DNA of 11,815 nt from Chloroflexota bacterium (GTDB taxonomy: Bacteria > Chloroflexota > Dehalococcoidia > DSTF01 > RBG-16-68-14): contig JADFNZ010000043.1 in assembly GCA_022563135.1 (NCBI GenBank), forward strand, positions 1 through 11,815, written 5' to 3'. Under the pieces are notes generated by a model. The model did not search any database, was not told the origin of the DNA, and was given only the letters and a program-made list of their open reading frames with translations. How positions within the stretch are numbered: position 1 is the stretch's first letter; each line of letters starts with the position of its first letter. This document shows positions 1-5,913 of this stretch, piece by piece. A program made the translations under genes and the position numbers.

Positions 1-309
1 GACCAGCGCCAGCAGGTTGCGATAGCCTTCCTTGTTGCGGGCGAGCAACGTCAGGTGGTAGGGCGACTTCTCCTGCGCGTCGCGGGAGCGGCGGTCTCCC
101 GGCGCGACGTACGCCTCCACGCCAATGATCGGTTTGACGCCGCGGGCGCGCGCCTCCTTGTAGAAGTCGATCACCCCGTAAAGCGCGCCGTGGTCGGTGA
201 TGGCGCACGACTCCTGCCCCAGCTCCTTGACGCGGTCAAGCAGCTTGGGGATGCGCGAGAGGCCGTCGAGCAGGCTGTATTCGGTGTGAAGGTGAAGGTG
301 AGTAAACAT
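1..309 (-). CDS. dnaE: DNA polymerase III subunit alpha, N-terminal PHP domain (partial)
   Basis: The reverse strand from 309 to the window edge reads 103 codons without a stop, starting MFTHLHLHTEYSLLDG. This is the start of the replicative polymerase alpha subunit, which extends DNA in the cytoplasmic replisome. The visible part is the N-terminal PHP domain: the first metal-binding motif is H6-L-H8 with Y11-S12, and the second is T38-D39-H40-G41. The first-motif histidines are intact, unlike E. coli DnaE where the motif is degenerate, so a metal-dependent proofreading PHP site is possible; only the first two motifs are visible. The segment IIGVEAYV (61-68) is also typical of the family. GGAGG lies 14 bases before the ATG, rather far. 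The remaining roughly 1,000 residues lie left of the window. The identification is secure; an active PHP site is inference. Confidence 0.95.
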   Translation of the reverse strand, partial: MFTHLHLHTEYSLLDGLSRIPKLLDRVKELGQESCAITDHGALYGVIDFYKEARARGVKPIIGVEAYVAPGDRRSRDAQEKSPYHLTLLARNKEGYRNLLALV

Positions 310-337
310 CTTAGCGTTAAACGCCTCCAGCACCGCT

Positions 338-343
338 ATTATA
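338..343 (-). promoter_or_regulatory. Candidate -10 box for dnaE (TATAAT)
   Basis: Read on the reverse strand, a perfect TATAAT lies 29 bases before the dnaE ATG, inside the 11-bp palindrome GCTATAATAGC (335-345). No convincing -35 box is found 16-18 bases upstream. It falls in the 63-base gap after the acetyltransferase stop codon, so dnaE could be transcribed on its own. Confidence 0.5.
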
Positions 344-372
344 GCAGCGCCTGGCCGTTCAGCGGCGAACGC

Positions 373-1182
373 TTATGTTGATTCTGCCGGTTTTTCGCCG
401 GAGAGGAGCTTGGTGTAGTGCCGCGTAATGGCGATCGGCCGGAACCCCATGGCAGCGTACATCTGCTTCGGCGTGCCGCTCGCATCAGCGACGATCACGA
501 CCGGCCCGGCGCCGCGCTCGCGGCAGTCCGCCACGCCGCGATGGACGAGCGCCGTCGCGAGGCCGCGATGGCGGTAGTCGGGATGCGTCAGGAGGTCATC
601 CACCTGCCCGACGCCATCGATGCCTTCCCACGATGTCAGGTAGGCGCTGGCCTCGCCGTCCACGTAGGCGAGCCAGTAGCGCGCCGGCGGCCACTTGGCG
701 CGACGCGAGCGGAACATCTCCTCGGCGCTCCACCGGCCGACGGACGGTGGCAGGCTAGCGTGGTACAGATTCCAATCGAGCTCGTGGAGCGCCTCGTACT
801 CGCGCCACGCCTCGTCGCTGTCGATCAGCCGCACGTCATGCGACCGTGGCTCGACCGCGAGCTCGCTCTCAAGCACCATCACGAGCAGTTCGTTGTGTTC
901 GTACCCCTCCTGTGCGAGGCGCGCCTCGACGGTGGGAGGCGTGAGAAAGTCGACGATGAAGCGCAGTTCCCGGAAGCCCGCGTACTCCCGCTCGGCGCGA
1001 GCCAGCAGCCGCTCGATCTCCTCCGGCGTTCGCGCGGAGATATGGGCGATGCGGTTGCAGTCAGGGACGTTCGGTGAGGAGCGGTCGCGCACGAAGGTAG
1101 CGCCGTCCGCCTCGAAGACCTCGGCGCCGAGGGCGAGGAACGCTTGATTCGTGGCGAGGGCGCGGCGGGCGAGATTGTCCAC
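373..1182 (-). CDS. GNAT-family N-acetyltransferase
   Basis: This 269-residue protein would transfer an acetyl group from acetyl-CoA to an unidentified amine in the cytoplasm. The C-terminal half (about 115-258) is a GNAT fold: motif A reads VDDLLTHPDYRHRGLATALV (194-213), with the acetyl-CoA pyrophosphate-binding RHRGLA at 204-209, and motif B is the MYAAMGFRPI segment (241-250). The N-terminal 105 residues look like a degenerate GNAT-like or substrate-binding half, as in other acetyltransferases near 270 residues. The start is GTG with no recognisable Shine-Dalgarno sequence, so the exact N terminus is uncertain. It points the same way as dnaE and is 63 bases from it, but dnaE has its own -10 box. 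It diverges from the methyltransferase gene across an 80-base gap. The family call is firm; the substrate is unknown. Confidence 0.88.
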   Translation of the reverse strand: MDNLARRALATNQAFLALGAEVFEADGATFVRDRSSPNVPDCNRIAHISARTPEEIERLLARAEREYAGFRELRFIVDFLTPPTVEARLAQEGYEHNELLVMVLESELAVEPRSHDVRLIDSDEAWREYEALHELDWNLYHASLPPSVGRWSAEEMFRSRRAKWPPARYWLAYVDGEASAYLTSWEGIDGVGQVDDLLTHPDYRHRGLATALVHRGVADCRERGAGPVVIVADASGTPKQMYAAMGFRPIAITRHYTKLLSGEKPAEST

Positions 1183-1197
1183 AGGCTAGGTGTTAGC

Positions 1198-1241
1198 GTA
1201 GCATCATCTTGGCGGAGCGAGCTAGGGCGATGGTAGCATCA
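1198..1241. repeat. Direct repeat GTAGCATCA in divergent intergenic region
   Basis: The nine bases GTAGCATCA occur at 1198-1206 and again at 1233-1241, 35 bases apart, in the gap between the divergent acetyltransferase and methyltransferase genes. The embedded TAGCAT matches the -10 consensus at four of six positions, so these could be a protein-binding site or -10 elements. GTAGCAT appears again at 4441-4447 just before the NifU-like gene. Confidence 0.4.
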
Positions 1242-1262
1242 GGATTGCGAGGGAGGTGCGCC

Positions 1263-1868
1263 GTGGCTGAGATGTCGACCTTGGAGCGCTGGATGGTGAA
1301 CACGCCGTTCCGCGCCTGGCTCCAGCGCGGCGAGGTGCGCTCGTTCATCCGCTGGGGAAACGTGTCGCCTGACTCATGCGTCCTAGACATGGGCTGCGCT
1401 CGCGGTGGGTCGACGGCGCTTATCTTGAGAAATCTACAGCCGCGCTGCCTCTCGGCGTTCGACTTCGACCCCGAGATGGTGGAGCGCGCCCGCCGTAGGT
1501 TGGCGCGGCAGATAGAGGAAGGCGCTGTAGACATTCGCGTGGCGGATGCGACAGAGATGCCGTACGAAGATGGTCTCTTCGACGCGGTGTTCGAGTCCGG
1601 CGTGGTGCATCATGTGCCGGACTGGCGCGCGGCGATACGTGAGGTCGCGCGGGTGCTCAAGCCGGAGGGGCGGTTCTGCTTCGCGGAGCCTTCCCGCGGG
1701 CGGCTGCGCAGGGGCCTCTACCGGATGCTGCCGCACGATCCGGACTCCATGTTCGACGCGCGGGAGTGGCGAGATGTGCTGGCGCAGGTGGGGTTGGAGG
1801 TTGAGGATCCGCTACGCCGTCTGCCACTCTGGGATATCTGCGGGGCTGCTAAGCGGCGCGCGGAATGA
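1263..1868 (+). CDS. Class I SAM-dependent methyltransferase (Methyltransf_11 type)
   Basis: This 201-residue Rossmann-fold methyltransferase would move a methyl group from S-adenosylmethionine to an unknown small molecule. Motif I is VLDMGCARGG (40-49). The acidic strand-2 end that contacts the ribose is FDFDP (66-70). ADATEMP (94-100) precedes the adenine pocket, and motif IV/V covers FDAVFESGVVHHV (107-119), followed by VLKPEGRF (131-138). The longest frame opens at a TTG at 1209, but GGGAGGTG (1251-1258) sits six bases before the GTG at 1263, which I take as the start. The next gene begins within a few bases of the stop, so the two are probably co-translated. The acceptor substrate cannot be read from the sequence. 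Confidence 0.88.
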   Translation: MAEMSTLERWMVNTPFRAWLQRGEVRSFIRWGNVSPDSCVLDMGCARGGSTALILRNLQPRCLSAFDFDPEMVERARRRLARQIEEGAVDIRVADATEMPYEDGLFDAVFESGVVHHVPDWRAAIREVARVLKPEGRFCFAEPSRGRLRRGLYRMLPHDPDSMFDAREWRDVLAQVGLEVEDPLRRLPLWDICGAAKRRAE

Positions 1869-1872
1869 GGAG
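1867..1872 (+). promoter_or_regulatory. Shine-Dalgarno GAGGAG that sets the lipoprotein start
   Basis: GAGGAG begins in the methyltransferase stop codon and lies seven bases before the ATG at 1880. An upstream in-frame ATG at 1865 overlaps this site and has no Shine-Dalgarno sequence of its own, so 1880 is preferred. Confidence 0.6.
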
Positions 1873-1879
1873 TCACAGG

Positions 1880-2218
1880 ATGCTTCGCTTGCTCATCGCG
1901 GGGACGCTAGGGCTCATGCTGGTCGCCGTCAGCTGCGGAGGACAGGCTGTTCTGACCGGGCCCGAAGGCACTCCTTTCCAAGGGCCGATCAGGGTGCAGC
2001 CCGCCATTGTCGACATCGCTACGGGCGACGGCGTCCCGACAGCAATCACCATCGAGCTAGAGGATGGAAGCCGTCTCCATCTCCGCTTGGGCGAATCCAT
2101 CAATCTTGACGATTGGGACCTCGAACACCTCGACGGCCATCGACGTACGAGTACTACCTTATTCGTTACATATGAGGAGCGCCCTAGCGAGTTCGTAGTG
2201 ATTGAACTGAGCGAGTAG
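1880..2218 (+). CDS. Small putative lipoprotein, unknown function
   Basis: I do not recognise this 112-residue protein. From the ATG at 1880 it begins with a short basic end and a hydrophobic stretch ending LMLVAVSC, which fits a lipoprotein signal with the lipidated cysteine at residue 20. Alanine at -3 makes the lipobox weak, so an ordinary signal peptide or membrane anchor is possible. The mature part is small, acidic and probably beta-rich: a threonine/isoleucine patch (TAITIELEDG), then LHLRLGESINLDD, and a C terminus FVVIELSE. There are no catalytic motifs and no further cysteines. Its ribosome-binding site overlaps the end of the methyltransferase gene, so the two are likely coupled. 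Its 3' half is visibly less GC-rich than the housekeeping genes, which could mean weaker constraint or transfer. Confidence 0.65.
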   Translation: MLRLLIAGTLGLMLVAVSCGGQAVLTGPEGTPFQGPIRVQPAIVDIATGDGVPTAITIELEDGSRLHLRLGESINLDDWDLEHLDGHRRTSTTLFVTYEERPSEFVVIELSE

Positions 2219-2271
2219 CGGTCGCACCAGGTCCCAATAAAGGCGTTTGCTGTGATGACGTCTGGAGCGAG

Positions 2272-2287
2272 GTTAGACAGTTAGACT
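2272..2287. repeat. Short tandem repeat GTTAGACA/GTTAGACT
   Basis: Two 8-base units, GTTAGACA and GTTAGACT, are adjacent in the gap between the convergent lipoprotein and DUF6220-like genes (2219-2323). The same gap holds AACGAT (2298-2303) and ATCGTT (2320-2325), a possible 6-bp stem with a 16-base loop. It lacks a T-run, so I do not call a terminator. Confidence 0.35.
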
Positions 2288-2323
2288 TCAAAACCAGAAC
2301 GATTTCGCGATTTTCAGACATCG

Positions 2324-2707
2324 TTACTTCTCAGCGTGCTGTTTTGCGGACCGTTCAGAAAAGGCGACAGCAGTCAGCAGGCAGGCAACGCCGAAAGTAA
2401 GCACGCCCACAGGCAGGTGGATTGCTAACAGGTCTGCACTGTCCCGTCCCGCATAGCCGAGGCCGGTTTGAGCGATCACGAGAACCGCGAGCAGGGCCGT
2501 TAACACAGGGACGCGCTGAGACCAGTAAGTCCGTGTGACAAGCACCAGGGCGACGTGAACGACCACCAATACGGAAAGGAAGTTCGCGACTACCTGGTGG
2601 ATGTCTACAGCGTCGTTATCGACAAAGAGAAAACGTCCGGCCAGTATGGCCTGCGCGAAGATCAGCAGCGTGATCAAGAGCGCCATCCAGCGATACAAGC
2701 CGGTCAT
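2324..2707 (-). CDS. Four-helix membrane protein, DUF6220-like
   Basis: This 127-residue protein is almost entirely membrane-embedded. Predicted helices are at about 7-24, 37-58, 66-86 and 94-116. Histidines sit at or near helix ends at H37 (DIHQ), H51 (VVHVAL) and H97 (AIHLPVG). The LYRWMALLITLL opening and the IHQVVANF helix resemble DUF6220, a family with no assigned function; four-helix histidine-bearing proteins can bind haem, but that is only a possibility here. Two ATG codons are adjacent: GGAGG (2712-2716, reverse strand) is two bases from the first and five from the second, so I start at the second. It is 89 bases after DUF3105 and probably the last gene of the sortase operon. The membrane nature is secure and the family name tentative. 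Confidence 0.75.
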   Translation of the reverse strand: MTGLYRWMALLITLLIFAQAILAGRFLFVDNDAVDIHQVVANFLSVLVVVHVALVLVTRTYWSQRVPVLTALLAVLVIAQTGLGYAGRDSADLLAIHLPVGVLTFGVACLLTAVAFSERSAKQHAEK

Positions 2708-2796
2708 CATCGCCTCCCCAACAGGTGCTCGTATTTCTTCGCTAGCGCAGCTAGAACTGGCGGTTGATTAAGTGGCGCTGCGGTTCGTCGCTAGCC

Positions 2797-3396
2797 CTAC
2801 GGCTGGTTGCTCTCGGGCGCGTGGTTGCGGTTCTTGTCGACGAACTCCGAGATCATTTCGCGGTCGAATTCGTCCAGGAGCAGGATCTTGCCCCATGACG
2901 TGAGCCCGATGAGGGCGTCCATGTTGGAGTAAGGCGCAAGGATCACCTTGGAGCGAAACCGCGAGGTGATCGAGCGGAGCTGCTGGACAACGTCTCCGCA
3001 GGCCGTCGGGCAGTTGTACTGCACCAGCACGCCGCCGTGCTCCAGCCCATGCACTTGGACCACTTCGGCCAGCGCGTCCTGCTCTCCCCAACCAGGGATC
3101 TGCGCCGAATGCGGCCCGGACGTGGGCGGCGAGGTGGAGTAGCCGCCCGCCGGCTGGCCGGAGTGGTCCGCGGCGCCCGACGCCGAGACGCTCTCGCCAG
3201 GCCTGGTGTCGCGTGACAAGAACCAGAGGCCGAAGCCGAGGACGCCGATGGCAGCGATGGCGGCGATGCCGACGCCCACGTTGCGCAGCCGCCGGCGAAA
3301 GCGCTTACGCTGATCCTGCTCCCAGCGCACCTCGCGCCGCTCGAAGCGCCGCTGCCGCTTCGCCTCCTTCTTCGCTCGCTGTTCTCGTGTGGTCAT
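2797..3396 (-). CDS. DUF3105 membrane-anchored protein
   Basis: This 199-residue protein has a strongly basic cytoplasmic N terminus (about 1-39, rich in Arg, Lys and Glu), one transmembrane helix (about 40-60), a low-complexity linker (62-84) and an extracytoplasmic domain. That domain carries the hallmarks of DUF3105: PPTSGPH (90-96), HGLEHGGVLVQY (116-127) and the C-terminal NRNHAPE. Function is unknown. The histidines H96, H116 and H120, plus the pair C129-P-T-A-C133, could bind a metal or act in redox; CPxxC resembles the copper site of Sco proteins but in a different fold, so this is inference. The Shine-Dalgarno sequence is weak. The gene lies 87 bases after the sortase stop on the same strand and is probably co-transcribed with it. 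Confidence 0.85.
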   Translation of the reverse strand: MTTREQRAKKEAKRQRRFERREVRWEQDQRKRFRRRLRNVGVGIAAIAAIGVLGFGLWFLSRDTRPGESVSASGAADHSGQPAGGYSTSPPTSGPHSAQIPGWGEQDALAEVVQVHGLEHGGVLVQYNCPTACGDVVQQLRSITSRFRSKVILAPYSNMDALIGLTSWGKILLLDEFDREMISEFVDKNRNHAPESNQP

Positions 3397-3422
3397 GCTC
3401 TGTATCCGCTCTGCAAGTAGAA

Positions 3423-3452
3423 ACGCCTGCCATCCGGATGAATAACAGGCGT
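3423..3452 (-). promoter_or_regulatory. Inverted repeat in the DUF3105 leader
   Basis: ACGCCTG (3423-3429) pairs perfectly with CAGGCGT (3446-3452), and the loop itself contains the palindrome CATCCGGATG (3431-3440). The structure lies between the sortase stop and the DUF3105 start. With no T-run it is unlikely to be an intrinsic terminator; an operator, an RNA-processing site or an attenuating leader hairpin would fit. Confidence 0.5.
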
Positions 3453-3457
3453 CCTAT

Positions 3458-3463
3458 ATTGTA
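3458..3463 (-). promoter_or_regulatory. Possible internal -10 box (TACAAT) before DUF3105
   Basis: Reverse-strand TACAAT matches five of six -10 bases and lies 61 bases before the DUF3105 ATG, just upstream of the inverted repeat at 3423-3452. No good -35 box is seen, so it may be chance. Confidence 0.3.
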
Positions 3464-3483
3464 GATCGCTCGCTGGCGGTGCG

Positions 3484-4236
3484 CTAGGGCGCGGCGTGTG
3501 CTTCCACGCCTGCCGTAGCGTCCGTGACCCGCTCCGCCTGCACGACGATGCGCGCGTTGTAGTGTCCCGCGACGCTGGTATTGAAGCTGCCCCCGCAGGT
3601 GATGAGTGTGATCATCTCCGCCTCCGTCGGTCCGACGATCGGGCTGAAGTCGTTCGCGGGGTCCACCTGACGCTTCGTGATCACGGAGTACTGGTAGAGC
3701 GTGCCGTCGTTTAGTTGTACTTCGATCAGATCGCCCTGCTGAAGGTCCTTCAAGTTCCAGAAGATGGCGCCGCCGGGGCCGCCTCCCGGGCCGATGTTGT
3801 ACCAGTCCACATGCGCGGAGAAGACGGCGTTGCTGCCGGTGCCGGGATGCGCGGTGAAGTCATACCAGGCGATGTCCCAGGGGCCGTCCGGCGCCTCCAT
3901 GACACGGTTCTCGTCGAGGCCAAGCGTAATCACGCTTCCTTCGACGTTGAACTTCGGAATCGCGAGGCTGGCGATCGGCGCGTCGCTTGGCGGCGCGGTG
4001 GGCGTAGGCTGGATCTCGGTGGGCTCCTCGAAATCGCTGAACTGGCGATCGATCTCTCCGAAGCTATCGACGAGATCTCCCGGGCCCTGGTAATCGTTGC
4101 CGCCGAAGAGCCCTCCGACGAAGACGAAGATGACGGCCGCAGCCACGATGATGCTCACACCGCCTCCCATGAGAAGAAAGGCGATGAACTTCCTGCGGCC
4201 GTATGGTCGATCGTCGTTCGGGCTAGCTTCCATCAT
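3484..4236 (-). CDS. Sortase, class F-like
   Basis: This 250-residue transpeptidase would cut a sorting signal on secreted proteins and join them to the cell surface. It has a basic cytoplasmic tail, a transmembrane helix (about 21-42), a Pro/Thr-rich linker (70-86) and a sortase barrel. Numbering from the annotated ATG, the catalytic residues are H142 (SAHVDW), C214 (TLITCGG) and R229 (YNAR). The IAWYDFTAHPGTGSNAVFSA block and TLITCGGSF fit class F/E enzymes of Actinobacteria and Chloroflexota. Three in-frame starts (GTG 4239, ATG 4236, ATG 4233) follow AGGAG at 4242-4246, which is five bases from the chosen ATG. No LPxTG-type substrate or pilin is encoded in the window, so it acts on proteins elsewhere. 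It heads the apparent operon with DUF3105 and the DUF6220-like gene. Confidence 0.9.
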   Translation of the reverse strand: MMEASPNDDRPYGRRKFIAFLLMGGGVSIIVAAAVIFVFVGGLFGGNDYQGPGDLVDSFGEIDRQFSDFEEPTEIQPTPTAPPSDAPIASLAIPKFNVEGSVITLGLDENRVMEAPDGPWDIAWYDFTAHPGTGSNAVFSAHVDWYNIGPGGGPGGAIFWNLKDLQQGDLIEVQLNDGTLYQYSVITKRQVDPANDFSPIVGPTEAEMITLITCGGSFNTSVAGHYNARIVVQAERVTDATAGVEAHAAP

Positions 4237-4300
4237 CACGTCTCCTTTATCCTTTAGAGAACGTCAGGCCTCTATCATAAATAACGGATCAGCGCCCAAT

Positions 4301-4321
4301 AGATCACGTATGCGAGATCAC
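4301..4321. repeat. Direct repeats AGATCAC in the sortase upstream region
   Basis: AGATCAC occurs at 4301-4307 and 4315-4321, 14 bases apart, with a related AGATC at 4343-4347. They lie just downstream of the candidate sortase promoter at 4345-4373, where a repressor could bind. The 220-base divergent gap (4237-4456) otherwise shows no gene. Confidence 0.35.
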
Positions 4322-4344
4322 ATTAGCGGAAAGCACTTTCTTAG

Positions 4345-4373
4345 ATCGTACCAACGCGATAGTGGTGGATCAA
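4345..4373 (-). promoter_or_regulatory. Candidate sigma-70-type promoter for the sortase operon
   Basis: On the reverse strand TTGATC (4368-4373) and TACGAT (4345-4350) are separated by exactly 17 bases, each matching four of six consensus bases. Transcription would begin near 4338, giving a leader of about 100 bases that contains the AGATCAC repeats. A second -10-like TATGAT lies at 4274-4279, nearer the start codon. Confidence 0.45.
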
Positions 4374-4456
4374 GCGCCGCCTGAGCGTTCTGTAAGGCCT
4401 GCACGTGCCCTCGCTGGTAAGCCGGCACCGCGTCCTTGTGGTAGCATGAGTCTGAG

Positions 4457-4753
4457 ATGACGAAGGAGCAGACCATCGCCTTCGCGCACCTGGAAGAGGA
4501 AGTGGACCGGGCGCTCGATGAGATCCGCCCGTATATCCATTCGCACGGTGGCGATATCACCGTGCTTGAGGTGACGGACGACAAGGTGGCGCGTCTGCAG
4601 ATGATCGGCTCCTGCAACGGCTGCCCGATGAGCATGCTGACGATGAAGCTTGGCATCGAACGGTTGCTGGCAGAGAAGGTACCTGAGTTGAAAGGCGCCG
4701 AAGCCGTCTTTGTCGACGACTTCGAGTGGCCGGATGCGGAGACCGAGGAGTAG
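4457..4753 (+). CDS. NifU-like Fe-S cluster scaffold (Nfu C-terminal domain)
   Basis: This 98-residue protein is a stand-alone Nfu domain, which carries an iron-sulfur cluster and hands it to target enzymes in the cytoplasm. The cluster-binding pair is C53-N-G-C56 in the segment GSCNGCPMS (51-59), and RPYIHSHGGDITVLEV (24-39) is the family's N-terminal signature. Its length fits a single-domain Nfu, with a short acidic tail (DDFEWPDAETEE). It diverges from the sortase operon. The Shine-Dalgarno sequence is weak, and TAGCAT at 4442-4447 lies only nine bases before the ATG, so a very short or absent leader is possible. No other isc or suf gene is nearby. It could share a transcript with fabD, but fabD has its own candidate promoter in the 74-base gap. 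Confidence 0.92.
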   Translation: MTKEQTIAFAHLEEEVDRALDEIRPYIHSHGGDITVLEVTDDKVARLQMIGSCNGCPMSMLTMKLGIERLLAEKVPELKGAEAVFVDDFEWPDAETEE

Positions 4754-4772
4754 GCCGGCGCACCAGCTGTGA

Positions 4773-4778
4773 TATAGT
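4773..4778 (+). promoter_or_regulatory. Extended -10 box for fabD
   Basis: TATAGT is preceded by TGA, giving the extended -10 pattern TGn-TATAGT, which can work without a strong -35 box; none is seen. Transcription would begin near 4785, about 43 bases before the fabD ATG. The Shine-Dalgarno GGAG is at 4816-4819. Confidence 0.5.
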
Positions 4779-4827
4779 GGGGCGTCGGCAGCGGACGGCT
4801 CGCTAGGACACCGTCGGAGACCCCGCC

Positions 4828-5913
4828 ATGACAGAACGAACCTCGCAGCGCACGGAGCGCGGGACAGCGTCCGATCGCGAATCCCGCCGTGGGCTCGCGC
4901 TGCTGTTTCCAGGCCAGGGCTCTCAACGCGTGGGCATGGGCCAGCGCGTCGCTGAGATTTCGGAGGCGGCGCGACAGGTGTTCGCCCAGGCCGATGAGGT
5001 GCTCGGCGTTCGCATCTCGCGGCTCTGCTTCGAGGGCTCTCGCGAGGAGCTGGAGGAGACGGAAAATGCCCAGCCCGCCATTCTCACCACCAGCCTTGCC
5101 TACCTGGCCTACCTGCGAGAGCAGCTGGGCGAAATGGGGCGGCGGCTGCGGCCCTCGTTCATGGTCGGCCACAGCCTGGGCCAGTACACGGCCGCCGTCG
5201 CGTCCGGCGCGCTCGACTTCAGCGACGGGCTGCGGCTCGTAAGGGAACGCGGCCGCATGATGGCCGATTGGGCTCGCAACCGGCCCGGCGGCTTGGCCTC
5301 CGTCCTGGGACTCGACGAGCGTTCGGTAGACGCGGTCTGCCGCGAGGCGTCTCCCGAGGGAAAGGTTGGCGTAGCGGTGCTCAACACGCCCGGCCAGACC
5401 GTGATCGCCGGAGAGGAAGACGCGTTGGAGCAGGCGATGGCGCTCGCCCGCGCCCGCGGCGGCCGCGTGATGCGCCTGCCGATTAGCGTGCCCAGTCACA
5501 TCCCGCTCATGCGCGACGTCGCCCGTGAGCTCGCAAAGTTCATCGAGACGCTGCCGTTCCGCGAGCCTGAGACCCCGCTCGTCTCGAACGTCTCCGCGAA
5601 ACTCCTGACCACGGCGGAAGAGCTGCGGGAGGAGCTCTCCGGCCAGATCTGCGTCGCTGTGCAGTGGGTGCGCTGCGTCGGTGAGATGGCGAATCAGAAC
5701 GTCGTCGCCTTCGTCGAGGTCGGTCCCGGGCGCGCGCTCTCCAAGATGGTTCGCCGCATCGAGGGCGAGCGCGCCCAGACCTTCAGCGCGGAGGACGCCT
5801 CCTCGTCTGCCCTGCTGGCCCTGGCGGCCACCGTCCCGCTCGCCGTTCCTAAGCGAACGAGTGATACTGGTTCGGCCTCCACCACCGCGGAAGAGGCCGA
5901 GATCGCTCTGTGA
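4828..5913 (+). CDS. fabD: Malonyl-CoA:ACP transacylase
   Basis: FabD moves the malonyl group from malonyl-CoA to acyl carrier protein, supplying extender units for type II fatty-acid synthesis. The 361-residue product shows FPGQGSQ (27-33), the nucleophile elbow GHSLG with catalytic S116, the substrate-carboxylate arginine R141 in the RERGRMM segment, and catalytic H224 in VPSHIPLM. It is longer than the usual 310 residues: about 22 charged residues precede the domain and about 45 follow it, the latter an Ala/Ser/Thr-rich tail (SSSALLALAATVPLA and onward) without recognisable motifs. GGAG lies eight bases before the ATG. The stop overlaps the fabF GTG in GTGA (5910-5913), so the two are translationally coupled. 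The function is secure; the tail's role is unknown. Confidence 0.95.
   Translation: MTERTSQRTERGTASDRESRRGLALLFPGQGSQRVGMGQRVAEISEAARQVFAQADEVLGVRISRLCFEGSREELEETENAQPAILTTSLAYLAYLREQLGEMGRRLRPSFMVGHSLGQYTAAVASGALDFSDGLRLVRERGRMMADWARNRPGGLASVLGLDERSVDAVCREASPEGKVGVAVLNTPGQTVIAGEEDALEQAMALARARGGRVMRLPISVPSHIPLMRDVARELAKFIETLPFREPETPLVSNVSAKLLTTAEELREELSGQICVAVQWVRCVGEMANQNVVAFVEVGPGRALSKMVRRIEGERAQTFSAEDASSSALLALAATVPLAVPKRTSDTGSASTTAEEAEIAL

Noticed and set aside
418..1077. 219-codon frame on the plus strand
   Set aside because: Antisense to the acetyltransferase, which has clear GNAT motifs.
1209..1262. Upstream TTG start for the methyltransferase
   Set aside because: No Shine-Dalgarno before it, while the GTG at 1263 has GGGAGGTG at ideal spacing; the extra residues match no methyltransferase motif.
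2298..2325. Terminator hairpin between convergent genes
   Set aside because: Only a 6-bp stem with a 16-base loop and no T-run; not convincing.
4318..5499. 393-codon open frame on the minus strand
   Set aside because: It runs antisense across fabD and the NifU-like gene and into the intergenic region; low-complexity composition and no domain. The intergenic part better holds the sortase promoter.
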